DNA from: Candidatus Puniceispirillum sp.
GTDB taxonomy: Bacteria; Pseudomonadota; Alphaproteobacteria; Puniceispirillales; Puniceispirillaceae
Length of the DNA stretch: 18,159 nucleotides
Reading direction: 5' to 3'
Assembly (NCBI GenBank): GCA_018668795.1
Contig: JABJBD010000190.1
Location: 1-18,159, forward strand
The notes below the pieces were generated by a model. That model was not told the origin of the DNA, ran no database searches, and worked only from the letters and a program-made list of their open reading frames with translations. A program made the translations under genes and the position numbers. Below, piece after piece: positions 1-8,513 of this stretch. Position 1 is the first letter of the stretch, and each line of letters opens with the position of its first letter.

Positions 1-2
1 CG

Positions 3-776
3 GGTGATCCAGGACTGTTGACCTTGCATGCACTAAATGCCCTGCAACAGGCTGACATCATCATTTATGATGCACTGGTTGATAAAGCACTTTTATCGTG
101 GGCAAAACCCGATGCCGACATTGAGTATGCTGGCAAGCGCGGCGGCAAACCGTCACCCAAACAACGCGATATTTCTTTACGTCTTATCGAATTGTCGAAA
201 GCTGGCAAACGCGTTTTACGTTTGAAAGGCGGCGATCCATTTGTGTTTGGTCGTGGCGGTGAGGAAGCCCAGACGCTTGTTCAAGCAGGCATCAGATTGC
301 GGATCATTCCGGGCATTTCGGCAGGTATCGGCGGACTTGCCTATGCTGGCATTCCGGTCACGCATCGTGATGTGAATCAGTCAGTAACCTTTTTGTCCGG
401 ACATGACCGAACTGGCCTGATGCCATCGGCGCTTGACTGGGACGCGCTTTCCAAAGGGTCACAAGTCATTGTCATGTATATGGCAATCAAGCATATGCCT
501 GATATCTGTAAAAAGCTGATCGCCGCTGGCCGTGATCCACATGAACCTGTTGCGGTGGTTAATAATGCAACACGCGATGATATGCAGGTATTGGAAACAA
601 CGCTGATAAAGGCACATGAAGATATAACAACATCAGGGATTGGCGCACCCGCGATTGTTTGTATTGGACGTGTTGCGTTGATGCGGCAATGTCTTGACTG
701 GATGGGGCAGATGCAAGGCATTCCGCCGCGCAATCTTGATCCGCTTGGCGTAAGGTCAGAAGCGGAAACCGGATAA
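3..776 (+). CDS. cobA: Uroporphyrinogen-III C-methyltransferase (SUMT), 5' truncated by window edge
   Basis: It methylates uroporphyrinogen III at C2 and C7 with two S-adenosylmethionine (SAM) molecules to give precorrin-2, the entry step to cobalamin and siroheme. The visible frame opens at base 3 with GDPGLL, the end of the N-terminal SUMT glycine motif, so about 20 residues lie left of the window. The in-frame TTG at base 18 is therefore not the start. Further family motifs are RLKGGDPFVFGRGGEE in the first third, then IPGISAGIGGLAYAGIPVTHR and FLSGHD. There is no fused CysG or HemD domain, as expected for a stand-alone cobalamin SUMT. About 257 residues are visible, fitting a family length near 260-280. 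The TAA stop shares its last A with the cobB ATG, so the two are probably translationally coupled. Identity is near certain; only the start is unknown. Confidence 0.96.
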   Translation, partial: GDPGLLTLHALNALQQADIIIYDALVDKALLSWAKPDADIEYAGKRGGKPSPKQRDISLRLIELSKAGKRVLRLKGGDPFVFGRGGEEAQTLVQAGIRLRIIPGISAGIGGLAYAGIPVTHRDVNQSVTFLSGHDRTGLMPSALDWDALSKGSQVIVMYMAIKHMPDICKKLIAAGRDPHEPVAVVNNATRDDMQVLETTLIKAHEDITTSGIGAPAIVCIGRVALMRQCLDWMGQMQGIPPRNLDPLGVRSEAETG

Positions 777-2128
777 TGACATGTAAAGGTTTTGTCGTTA
801 GCGGTTTGTCCTCAGGCAGTGGCAAAACAGTTATCACCCTTGGCCTTTTGAATGCACTACGCAAATCAGGCATGTCTATTGCTGCGGCTAAATCCGGCCC
901 CGATTATATTGATAGTGCCTTTTTAAAAGCCGCCGCCGGTCAGGCCGCCATCAATCTGGATAGTCATGCCATGACGCCAAAGTTGATTGACAGTCTGCTC
1001 GACAGGCATTTAGCGCGACAGAAAGCCAATAGATTGATTGTCGAAGGCGTCATGGGGCTTTTTGACGGCACACATAATGGCCGCGGTAGTACAGCGGATC
1101 TGGCTTGTCATCTTGGCCTGCCAATTATCCTTGTCATTGATGTGCGCAATACTGCGCAAAATGCGGCCGCGCTTGCTGCCGGCCTTGACCATATATTGCG
1201 CCAGCATGCGCAAGGTCATGCCGCAGGCGCGTCAAATACACATATAGCTGGCCTTATTTTAAACCATGTGGCGTCCCCCCGCCATCACACACTTATTGCC
1301 GAAGCCATGTCACATTATGACATCCCCATGCTTGGCAGCATACCAACAACGGCTGATATTGATGTGCCATCACGCCATCTTGGCCTTGTTCAGGCCGCTG
1401 ATCTGGCCGCAAGTGGCCGTCTTGATAGCGTGATTGATGCCGCTACAAAGCTTGTAGAAACACATCTTGATCTCAGCCTTATTCAAAAGCTTGCCGTACC
1501 ACTTGCATTACAGGCCACACCACAAACGGCACTAGCTGTTCCAGCCCAGCATATTGCGATAGCAAATGATGCGGCATTCGGCTTTAGCTACAGCCATATC
1601 ATTGATGAATGGGCGGCATCTGGTGCCACAATATCACCCTTTTCACCGTTAAATGACGAAGTCCCCCCTGCAGATGCCGAATTTGTCTATATGCCTGGTG
1701 GTTATCCAGAGTTGCATTTGCCACGATTAAGCACTGCCAAGCATTTCATAGGCGGCATTAAACAAATGGCCAGCCAAAATATCCCCATCTATGGCGAATG
1801 TGGTGGCTTTATGGTTTTGGGTGACGCCATTATCGATGCCGACGGCACCCGCTTTGCAATGGCAGGGTTGCTTGGCCTTGAAACCAGTTTTGCCAAACGC
1901 AAACTGCATCTTGGCTACCGGACACTGACAACTAAACATGCAGGTCTGTGGAATGACAAGCTTGCCAGCACCCTTATGGCGCATGAATTTCATTATACAA
2001 CAGCCACCAAATCCGCTGGTGATGCGCTTTTTGATGCCAAAGATGCGGCAGGTAACAATGTCGGGACTATGGGGCTTATCAAAGGTAGTGTTACCGGCTC
2101 TTACGCCCATATCATCGCCGCTATCTAG
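776..2128 (+). CDS. cobB: Cobyrinic / hydrogenobyrinic acid a,c-diamide synthase
   Basis: This ATP- and glutamine-dependent amidotransferase amidates the a and c carboxylates of hydrogenobyrinic acid (aerobic route) or cobyrinic acid. The 450 residues hold an N-terminal dethiobiotin-synthetase-like ATPase with P-loop SGLSSGSGKT (residues 9-18), the SGPDYID segment (about 40-46) and EGVMGLFDG (about 90-98). The C-terminal class-I glutaminase has nucleophile Cys342 in YGECGGFMVLG, the AHEFHY segment (about 402-407) and a terminal GSYAH His. With CobN and CobH in the same cluster, the physiological substrate is most likely the cobalt-free hydrogenobyrinate. The ATG is fixed by the 1-base overlap with the cobA stop and by the P-loop sitting right behind it. 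The gene ends 2 bases before the convergent cobM stop, and no terminator separates them. Confidence 0.96.
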   Translation: MTCKGFVVSGLSSGSGKTVITLGLLNALRKSGMSIAAAKSGPDYIDSAFLKAAAGQAAINLDSHAMTPKLIDSLLDRHLARQKANRLIVEGVMGLFDGTHNGRGSTADLACHLGLPIILVIDVRNTAQNAAALAAGLDHILRQHAQGHAAGASNTHIAGLILNHVASPRHHTLIAEAMSHYDIPMLGSIPTTADIDVPSRHLGLVQAADLAASGRLDSVIDAATKLVETHLDLSLIQKLAVPLALQATPQTALAVPAQHIAIANDAAFGFSYSHIIDEWAASGATISPFSPLNDEVPPADAEFVYMPGGYPELHLPRLSTAKHFIGGIKQMASQNIPIYGECGGFMVLGDAIIDADGTRFAMAGLLGLETSFAKRKLHLGYRTLTTKHAGLWNDKLASTLMAHEFHYTTATKSAGDALFDAKDAAGNNVGTMGLIKGSVTGSYAHIIAAI

Positions 2129-2130
2129 AC

Positions 2131-2901
2131 TTATGCTTTGTCCTTTTTGGGGCGCAAAATATGGACATGCTCAGAATCATATAAAGCGCTGTCACGGAAA
2201 TCGATGTCTTGATCAAGGCTTTTACCAACAAAAATCAAAGCCGTGCGGGTAATTTTTTGCGCCTGTGCAGCTTTGTGCATATGTGCCAGATCCGTATGAA
2301 TATAGGCCTCATCAGGCCAGCCAACGCGATAGGCAATGATGACCGGACAGTCAGATCCATAAAAAGGCGTCAAATCACGCTCTATCTGACGCAAATTGCG
2401 CACGGATAGATGAATAGCAAGGGTGGCTCCAGTTCGACCAAGGCTGGTCAGTTCCTCACCTTTCGGCATAGCTGATGATTTCATCGCTGTCCGCGTCAAT
2501 ATAAGGCTCTGGCTGACCTCGGGTATGGTTAATTCGATACCCAGTGCCGCCGCAGCAGCAGCATAGGCAGAAACGCCAGGCGTGATGTCATAATCAATAC
2601 CAAGTTTCTTTAACCGCCGAATTTGTTCGGCAATAGCACCATATAGTGACGGATCACCTGAATGAACACGCGCAACATCCATACCTTTTTCGTGCGCAAG
2701 GCTAATTTCAACCATGATTTGATCCAGTGTCAAAGAGGCTGTGTCAACGACCCGTGCATTGTCAGGGGCGGATGCCACAACCGCTTCAGGCACCAATGAT
2801 CCAGCGTAAAGGCAAACCGGACAGCTTTCGATCAAGCGTACCCCCCGAACCGTAATTAATTCAGGGTCACCAGGCCCAGCACCAATAAAGTGAACAGTCA
2901 T
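2131..2901 (-). CDS. cobM: Precorrin-4 C11-methyltransferase
   Basis: A SAM-dependent methyltransferase that adds the C11 methyl to precorrin-4, giving precorrin-5. The 256-residue protein has the tetrapyrrole methylase fold. Visible motifs are GAGPGDPELIT near residues 7-17, HSGDPSLYG at about 80-88, and TPGVSAYAAAAAALG at about 107-121. An RTAMKSSAMP segment matches the region that follows the SAM site in CobM/CbiF. The CbiF/CobM assignment rests on YAGSLVP near residue 32 and on SGDPSLYG. The start lies in an ATGA overlap with the stop of the upstream cbiG-cobJ fusion. It is the last gene of the minus-strand run and faces cobB with only 2 bases between the stops. Confidence 0.95.
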   Translation of the reverse strand: MTVHFIGAGPGDPELITVRGVRLIESCPVCLYAGSLVPEAVVASAPDNARVVDTASLTLDQIMVEISLAHEKGMDVARVHSGDPSLYGAIAEQIRRLKKLGIDYDITPGVSAYAAAAAALGIELTIPEVSQSLILTRTAMKSSAMPKGEELTSLGRTGATLAIHLSVRNLRQIERDLTPFYGSDCPVIIAYRVGWPDEAYIHTDLAHMHKAAQAQKITRTALIFVGKSLDQDIDFRDSALYDSEHVHILRPKKDKA

Positions 2902-4754
2902 GCCTTTGTTTCCTTGTCCTGCGACATAGAATTATCAAGATGTTTAGCATAGCCCCGCGGGGTGTAGATCGCTGGCCCAGCGCCACGTTCAAACATACGC
3001 GATGATTGGGCACCAACCATGACAACAGTCAGCATATCGACATCATCAATGTTCAATGTGCCAAGTGTGATATAGGTCAGTTTCTCATCGGGACGCCCTA
3101 AATTTTGCGCCAACAAAACCGGCACATTGTCGCCGCGATAGGAAATAAGAATATCTCTGGCTGCCGCTAGCTGGCTTCGCCGTCGCATTGAAACCGGATT
3201 GTAAAAAGCAATAACAAAATCACCTGCACCAGCGGCATGAATACGTTGTTCAATAGCTGTCCATGGCGTCAATAAATCTGATAATGAGATAGTGCAGAAA
3301 TCATGACCTAGCAAAGCCCCTGACCTTGCGGCGGCAGCCTGAAGTGCCGAAATTCCAGGGGCACTGACAATTTCAACCCGCCGCGCGGCATCGCTAACGC
3401 CGCCTGTATCATCAGTGCGATCAAGCAATTCAAACACCAATGCCCCCATTGCATAAATACCCGCATCACCTGAACAAATAATGGCAACATCCTTGCCAGT
3501 AGCGGCCGTTTCCAAGGCATAACGACAACGCGCTTCTTCTTCGCCAAGCTTGAAATCCCGCCTTGGAATATGAGCCGCGATGGCACCTAGAATATCAATA
3601 TACAGTCCATAACCAACCAGCTCATCAGCTGTCTGTATCATGCGTGATGCCTCAGGTGTCCGCCATGAGCTTTGCCCGGGACCAATCCCGACAAGCATAA
3701 CCCGACCCGTTTTTCGACCGCCCAACTTAATGATGTCCAAACAAGGCGTATCAAGCATGGCAACTGCCATCGTGGCTGATGCCGATTTCTGTTTTTCGAC
3801 AATCAAACGTCCATTTGCACCCGTCGCCGCCAATGCCGCGGCTTCGGCGACGCCATGCGCCCCAATTTCGTTAAAGACAACATCCGACGGATTTGCCAAA
3901 CGCGGCGTTTCAGCTTCAAGACGTGCGACATCAAAAACCTGAAACGGAACATCAAGATGTGCGGCCAAAGCCTTAATTGCTGGCTCATCAGCCTTAATAT
4001 CAACCGAGACTATGGCGGCAATCGCCGCCGGATTGAGGTCATGCGTAGCCAGATGTTCAAGGACATGCGAAATCAATTCATCTGCCGCACATCCTCTTGC
4101 ACACCCAACACCCAGAACAAGCTGTTGCGGGCAAAAGACAAGCTGATTGCTGGCGGGGTGAATTGCACGCATCGTGGCAGTCAAAATCACGTCATCACCA
4201 TGCGGCACTTCAGCCAGCCATTTATCAAGTGCCGGTTGGGCTTCACCATCGCGCCTTGCGCCTGTTCCAGCCAGCAAAGTTGCCATGACTGATGTGGCCT
4301 GATCGGGATTTGCCAGCCGCCACCCTTGCGGCGGTTCGTCCAGTGATACCGCCCAAGTGATATTGCCTGCGGTGGTGACTGCGATATGACAATCATCTTT
4401 GGACGCTAGTGCTTTGGCGATCGCGAGTCCGCCATGATGCCCACCCAGCAAGGGCACAATATTCAGACCATCATCCGATAGAGCTAATAGCGGCGCATCA
4501 GCTGTTTTATGCAAAAGATAAGGGGCAACCGCGCGGATCAGGATGCCCGATGCACAAATACCAATTATTGGACGCCCTGCCACAAATAATGCGCCAATAT
4601 GGGCGATTGTGTCATCGAACTGATATGGCGCATCAGGACATCGCCCTTGCAAGCCATGAATATCGGCATCAATACGCGACGCCAGCGTTCTGGCAAGAGT
4701 CAGCCCCGTTGCCGTCAATACGACAAAAACAGGACTCTGGGACGTTATAGCCAT
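2898..4754 (-). CDS. cobJ: CbiG domain fused to precorrin-3B C17-methyltransferase (CobJ)
   Basis: This is a two-part protein of 618 residues. Residues about 1-335 are CbiG-like: an N-terminal part with GICASGILIRAVAP (about 65-78) and the LLGGHHGG motif (about 102-109), a middle segment, and a C-terminal CbiG/CobE part starting GVGCARGCAADEL (about 215-227). Residues about 350-605 are CobJ, with VGIGPG (355-360), CSGDAGIYAMGA (about 427-438), APGISALQAAAARSGALLGHDF and FVIAFYNPVS. CobJ methylates C17 with ring contraction. CbiG opens the delta-lactone in the anaerobic cobalt route. CbiG-CobJ fusions are known elsewhere, but a complete CbiG beside late-insertion genes is notable. The ATG overlaps the cobI stop by 10 bases, and the stop overlaps cobM by 4. 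No frameshift or broken motif was seen, so both halves could be active. Confidence 0.94.
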   Translation of the reverse strand: MAITSQSPVFVVLTATGLTLARTLASRIDADIHGLQGRCPDAPYQFDDTIAHIGALFVAGRPIIGICASGILIRAVAPYLLHKTADAPLLALSDDGLNIVPLLGGHHGGLAIAKALASKDDCHIAVTTAGNITWAVSLDEPPQGWRLANPDQATSVMATLLAGTGARRDGEAQPALDKWLAEVPHGDDVILTATMRAIHPASNQLVFCPQQLVLGVGCARGCAADELISHVLEHLATHDLNPAAIAAIVSVDIKADEPAIKALAAHLDVPFQVFDVARLEAETPRLANPSDVVFNEIGAHGVAEAAALAATGANGRLIVEKQKSASATMAVAMLDTPCLDIIKLGGRKTGRVMLVGIGPGQSSWRTPEASRMIQTADELVGYGLYIDILGAIAAHIPRRDFKLGEEEARCRYALETAATGKDVAIICSGDAGIYAMGALVFELLDRTDDTGGVSDAARRVEIVSAPGISALQAAAARSGALLGHDFCTISLSDLLTPWTAIEQRIHAAGAGDFVIAFYNPVSMRRRSQLAAARDILISYRGDNVPVLLAQNLGRPDEKLTYITLGTLNIDDVDMLTVVMVGAQSSRMFERGAGPAIYTPRGYAKHLDNSMSQDKETKA

Positions 4755-5446
4755 GGATCATCGCCCTTATACAAAATAATCATTGAAAAATAAGGCGCAT
4801 CATCAGGAGCATCAGATAATTTGCGACAGGTTTGATGCGGTAATGACGCATGACTGACATAACGGGCTGTTTCGGCGTACCCTAGCTGATCAAACAGGCT
4901 TCGAATGCGCGCCAGGTGACGGCCCACCTTTATGATTACAACCGCTTCGGCAGCTTTGATGCCTGCCGCCAACGTGGCATCATCCAGAGGGGCAGGCAGA
5001 ATGGTCAAAATATCGTTACGTGCCACAAGCGGGTGCGCCTCAGCCGCCGCACAGGCCGTCATCGAGGTTATGCCGGGAATGATTTCAACTTCATAATCAC
5101 GAAAACGCGCCAGTAAATACATAAATGAGCCATAGAATAACGGGTCCCCTTCACACAAAACGATAACATCACGCCCCGCATCAAGATGGGCTTTAATCGC
5201 AATTGCGCCCTGATCATAGATGTTTTGTGCTGGCATCCGTCCGCTTCGCATTGGCACCAGCATTGGAATTTCAACAGCATCATCAGATATGGCATCCACA
5301 ACAATTGAGCGCGCAAAGCTGACACCATTATCAGGTGCCGGATAGGCAATGACTTGGGCGGATTCAATCAGGTTCCATGCGCGGCGCGTGACAAGTTGTG
5401 GATCGCCTGGACCCGTGCCAACGCCATATAATGTCCCTAAATTCAT
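4745..5446 (-). CDS. cobI: Precorrin-2 C20-methyltransferase
   Basis: It transfers a methyl from SAM to C20 of precorrin-2, giving precorrin-3A. The 233-residue tetrapyrrole methylase has the motifs GTGPGDPQLVT (about 10-20), LCEGDPLFYGSFMYL (about 97-111) and IIPGITSMTACAAA (about 122-135). CEGDP and YGVGTGPGDP are typical of CobI/CbiL and separate it from CobM and CobJ. The start is set by an ATGA overlap with the cobL stop. It overlaps the downstream cbiG-cobJ fusion by 10 bases, so the two enzymes are probably made in step. If CbiX acts in vivo, its product, cobalt-precorrin-2, would also be a possible substrate; the sequence does not settle that. Confidence 0.95.
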   Translation of the reverse strand: MNLGTLYGVGTGPGDPQLVTRRAWNLIESAQVIAYPAPDNGVSFARSIVVDAISDDAVEIPMLVPMRSGRMPAQNIYDQGAIAIKAHLDAGRDVIVLCEGDPLFYGSFMYLLARFRDYEVEIIPGITSMTACAAAEAHPLVARNDILTILPAPLDDATLAAGIKAAEAVVIIKVGRHLARIRSLFDQLGYAETARYVSHASLPHQTCRKLSDAPDDAPYFSMIILYKGDDPWL

Positions 5447-6687
5447 GTGCCGTTCCCGCTTATATTGGCGTCTTTATGCCAGACCCATTGTGTAACCGGC
5501 ATCAATGCACGCCAGCCATGATAACCGCCAACAGGGTCAGCATGATTCACAGCTATGCGGGTCAAATCGCCTTTTGTGGCTTGCCAAGACGACAACAATA
5601 TTGCTTCGCTTTCCAGTGTGACCGCATGAGCAACAAGCACACCACCTAGACGAAGGTGTTTCTGACATAAAGAAATAACCTCAGGTGACAAACCGCCGCC
5701 AATAAAGATAGCATCGGCAGGCGGCAGGTCAGCCAACGCATCAGGCAAGGTCGCATGTAGCGCATGAAACCCTGCCGCATCTGGATCATTAGTCGGCGCG
5801 CCAACACCGTGACGCATGGCATTATTTACGGCACGTTTGATCTGTGCAGCATCGCGATCAATCGCATAGGCCTTGCCGCGCGGTGCATGACGCAGAAAAT
5901 CAATCGAAACCGCGCCTGAGCCAGCACCAACATCCCAAAGCACAGCGTCCGGAAAGGGTGCCAGTTTTGCCAGCGCGCTTGCCCGTAAATCGCGCTTTGT
6001 CATTTTGCCATCAGTTTCAAACAGACTGTCCGAAAGTGCCATGCCTGCTGCACCTACATCTTCAGGAACGGTGATCGCCATGATATGAAAATCGGAAATG
6101 TTTGTATGTGCCCATGTGCTGGCAACACCATCATGGCGGGCTTCTTGATCGCCGCCAATATCACCTAAAGCTGTCATCTGCGCTGATCCATATCCGTAAT
6201 CAACCAGAAGTGTGGCAATATCTGCAGCAGATTGGCAGTTCGCCGTCAACACAAGCAGACGCGCCCGTGGATAGAGATAAGGAACAATAGACGTTATCGG
6301 CCGACCATGCACCGTTACCGTTTCACATGAGGCAAGTGGCCACCCCATGCGTGATGCCGCCATCTGAAACCCCGAAACAGCAGGCATGATCGCGCATCTT
6401 TCATGACCAAAATGTGCGATCAGGCTTGCGCCAACGCCAAACCACAATGGATCACCTGTTGCAAGAATAACAATGTTTCCGTCAACAGCCTCAAGCCTAG
6501 CCGTCAAATCAGAAAATGGTGATGGCCAACTTTCAATCTCACCATCGGCATCAATCGTCGCATGAAAGCGTTTCGATGCAAATATGTAATCGGCGGTCTT
6601 GATTTTAGCGCGTGCGTCCGGCGCCAAAGCCATGCATCCTGCCTCGGTGACGCCAATAATCGTGATTTTTTGACTGGCTTTGCGCAT
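5443..6687 (-). CDS. cobL: Precorrin-6Y C5,15-methyltransferase (decarboxylating)
   Basis: A bifunctional enzyme that methylates C5 and C15 and decarboxylates the acetate on ring C, turning precorrin-6B into precorrin-8. The 414 residues contain an N-terminal CbiE-like methylase, with ATGDPLWFGVG at about 76-86 and MPAVSGFQMAASRMGWPL. A C-terminal CbiT-like Rossmann methyltransferase follows, with SAM motif DVGAGSGAVSIDF at about 252-264 and DAIFIGGG at about 325-332. The fused CbiE-CbiT form is the usual CobL of aerobic-type pathways. The ATG shares one base with the cobH stop (TAATG), and the stop overlaps cobI by four. The length and both SAM sites are normal. Confidence 0.96.
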   Translation of the reverse strand: MRKASQKITIIGVTEAGCMALAPDARAKIKTADYIFASKRFHATIDADGEIESWPSPFSDLTARLEAVDGNIVILATGDPLWFGVGASLIAHFGHERCAIMPAVSGFQMAASRMGWPLASCETVTVHGRPITSIVPYLYPRARLLVLTANCQSAADIATLLVDYGYGSAQMTALGDIGGDQEARHDGVASTWAHTNISDFHIMAITVPEDVGAAGMALSDSLFETDGKMTKRDLRASALAKLAPFPDAVLWDVGAGSGAVSIDFLRHAPRGKAYAIDRDAAQIKRAVNNAMRHGVGAPTNDPDAAGFHALHATLPDALADLPPADAIFIGGGLSPEVISLCQKHLRLGGVLVAHAVTLESEAILLSSWQATKGDLTRIAVNHADPVGGYHGWRALMPVTQWVWHKDANISGNGT

Positions 6688-7379
6688 TATGGCCGTCTCG
6701 CAATCATGGCAAGCGCATTTAATGCCGCCGCGGCAATCGCCGACCCGCCTTGGGTACCATGAAGGGTAATAAAAGCAGGCATCTTTAGCGGGCTGGGCTT
6801 TGCATGATTACCGGTTACATGGCTATCATCAGATAGTGCCACCAATGATGCCAGTGCTGCTTTTGATTCAGCCGCGCCGATAAAACCAACAGGAAAACCA
6901 AGGATCAAGGCTGGTTTGACTGACTCATCGCGTATGCGTTCAAGCAAACGGAACAATGCCGTTGGCGCATTCCCAATAACCACAATGCCGCCATTAAGCC
7001 GTTCATCCCACAGATCAACCGCCGCTGCCGAGCGAGTGGTTTTGTCCGCCAACGCTCTAGCTGGTGTTTGCGGATCATTAAGTGTTACCAGAACCGAATT
7101 ATCAGCAGGCAGAAACCGCCGTGTAATACCCGACGCCACCATTTCACAATCACAAAAAATATCTGCACCTGCCCGCAAAGCGGCAATACCTGCGGATACC
7201 GCATTGATATCAATAATCAGCTTTTCAGCCACATCAATCATACCGCACGCATGAATGATGCGGATGGCAATTTCGGCGTCATCATCCGAAAAAATGTCCA
7301 GCTTTGCCTGCTCACGAACAAGTGCAAAGGAAGCATCGTAAATGGCCTGCGGGTCTTTGATATAGGAATAGGTTGTCAT
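6687..7379 (-). CDS. cobH: Precorrin-8X methylmutase
   Basis: It moves the C11 methyl to C12, converting precorrin-8X to hydrogenobyrinic acid, the first true corrin. With the ATG at 7379 the protein has 230 residues and begins MTTYSYIKDP. This start puts the His of the RIIHACG motif at residue 43, the number of the catalytic His in characterised CobH. A GTG three codons upstream (7388) is possible but would shift that numbering and has no better ribosome site. Other family segments are YDASFALVREQAKLDIF, the CDCEMVASGI stretch with the mid-domain Cys, GNAPTALFRL, GFPVGFIGAAESK and the Gly-rich GTQGGSAIAAAALNAL end. It sits 18 bases behind cbiX and overlaps cobL by one base. Confidence 0.95.
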   Translation of the reverse strand: MTTYSYIKDPQAIYDASFALVREQAKLDIFSDDDAEIAIRIIHACGMIDVAEKLIIDINAVSAGIAALRAGADIFCDCEMVASGITRRFLPADNSVLVTLNDPQTPARALADKTTRSAAAVDLWDERLNGGIVVIGNAPTALFRLLERIRDESVKPALILGFPVGFIGAAESKAALASLVALSDDSHVTGNHAKPSPLKMPAFITLHGTQGGSAIAAAALNALAMIARRP

Positions 7380-7397
7380 CAGCGCCACTCAGCTATC

Positions 7398-8513
7398 TTA
7401 TTCCTGACTGGATTTGGGTTTGTGACTGCGCACCGACTCTGGCCCATGCGGATGTTTGGCATGCGGATAGGGTTGATGCGTGTGTCCATGATGATGGTCA
7501 TGGTCATGGTCGTGGTCGTGATGATGATGGTCACTATCAAGCCGACATGCACCGCTACAGAAACTATCGCATAACTGACAGTCCTCGACATTGCTTCCAG
7601 GGGCTGAAATGCCCTGCCCTTCGACATGGTGATGATGGCTTTCCTGCGCCACACCAACATCAGCTTCAAAACCAAGCACCTGTGCCCGATATTTACACAA
7701 GGCACAGTTCATATTGTTATTGCCATCGATGATTTCCCGCACACGGTCAGCAAAGGTCGCAATTACCTTTGGATGGTCATTAAGATAACTGGCTTTGATA
7801 AATTCAATGTCTGGATAATGACCTGCCACTTCGTCAGTAAAACCATAAATACGGTCAATTAGAATGCCCGAAAACAGGAAATACGGAAACACAACAACGC
7901 GTTTATAGCCAAGCCGCGCCACATGTTCGAGACACGGCTGAACCAGAGGGAATGTCACACCGCTATAGCCAACTTCTGCCCAACCAAAGCCCATGCCTTC
8001 CCATAGCATCCGGCAAATTTTTGATACGTTAGAATTAGCATCTGGGTCCGAAGCACCACGCCCAATTACAACAAGACAAGTATCGGCAAGATCAACCTGA
8101 CCATAGGCGGCGTTTGCCTCATCAACAGCCGCTTTAATCCGGTCGCCAGCAGCTTGCAGCATTTGCAAATCAATCGCCAATTCACGGCCATACTGGATGG
8201 TAATGTCATGTTCAGCCGCATATGTGTTCAGCACCGATGGAATATCATTTTTGGCATGTCCAGCCGCAAATAACATGCCTGGCACCGCCAGCACATGCGT
8301 CACCCCTTTGGCGCGCAAAGCATCCAGACCTGTTTTGATTACTGGCGTTGCAAATTCCAAATACCCATATTCAACCGGCCAGTCAGGAAACAATGGTGCC
8401 AGTTTTTCCGCTAGAACGGCAAATTCTGTGACAGCCGACTTTGACCGTGAACCATGTCCACAAATCATCACACCATATTTTTGTGGCGTTTGATTTCCAA
8501 TTTCATCATGCAT
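7398..8513 (-). CDS. cbiX: CbiX-type sirohydrochlorin/precorrin-2 cobaltochelatase with Cys-rich and His-rich C-terminal tail
   Basis: An ATP-independent class II chelatase that inserts cobalt into sirohydrochlorin or precorrin-2. The 371 residues form two chelatase half-domains and a metal-binding tail. The first half has GHGSR with His20 and VPGMLFAAGHAKND with His86, the expected metal ligands. In the second half the equivalent motif reads GRGASDPDANSN, so the catalytic His is Arg. The tail has CALC (about 305), CQLC...CSGAC, and then a long His/Asp run (DNA 7490-7533). Long CbiX proteins with Cys-X-X-Cys and His-rich parts are known, and an Fe-S cluster has been reported for one. The frame stays open upstream to 8714, but the ATG at 8513 is preferred: it lies in the stop of the preceding small gene and directly precedes the chelatase domain. 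Its role beside late-inserting CobN is unclear. Confidence 0.9.
   Translation of the reverse strand: MHDEIGNQTPQKYGVMICGHGSRSKSAVTEFAVLAEKLAPLFPDWPVEYGYLEFATPVIKTGLDALRAKGVTHVLAVPGMLFAAGHAKNDIPSVLNTYAAEHDITIQYGRELAIDLQMLQAAGDRIKAAVDEANAAYGQVDLADTCLVVIGRGASDPDANSNVSKICRMLWEGMGFGWAEVGYSGVTFPLVQPCLEHVARLGYKRVVVFPYFLFSGILIDRIYGFTDEVAGHYPDIEFIKASYLNDHPKVIATFADRVREIIDGNNNMNCALCKYRAQVLGFEADVGVAQESHHHHVEGQGISAPGSNVEDCQLCDSFCSGACRLDSDHHHHDHDHDHDHHHGHTHQPYPHAKHPHGPESVRSHKPKSSQE
7490..7533 (-). repeat. His/Asp codon repeat in the cbiX tail
   Basis: A run of CAT/CAC and GAT/GAC codons gives alternating His and Asp near the CbiX C-terminus. The bases form an imperfect short tandem repeat (catggt and gatgatg units), so this segment could change length by slippage. 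It is within the gene and in frame; no disruption is seen. Confidence 0.7.

Noticed and set aside
7380..7388. GTG start for cobH three codons upstream
   Set aside because: The ATG at 7379 puts the catalytic His at residue 43 as in characterised CobH, and the GTG has no better ribosome site.
7068..7574. 168-codon plus-strand frame with a Met/Val-rich tail
   Set aside because: It is antisense to cobH and the cbiX tail; the Met/Val run is the complement of the His/Asp codons.
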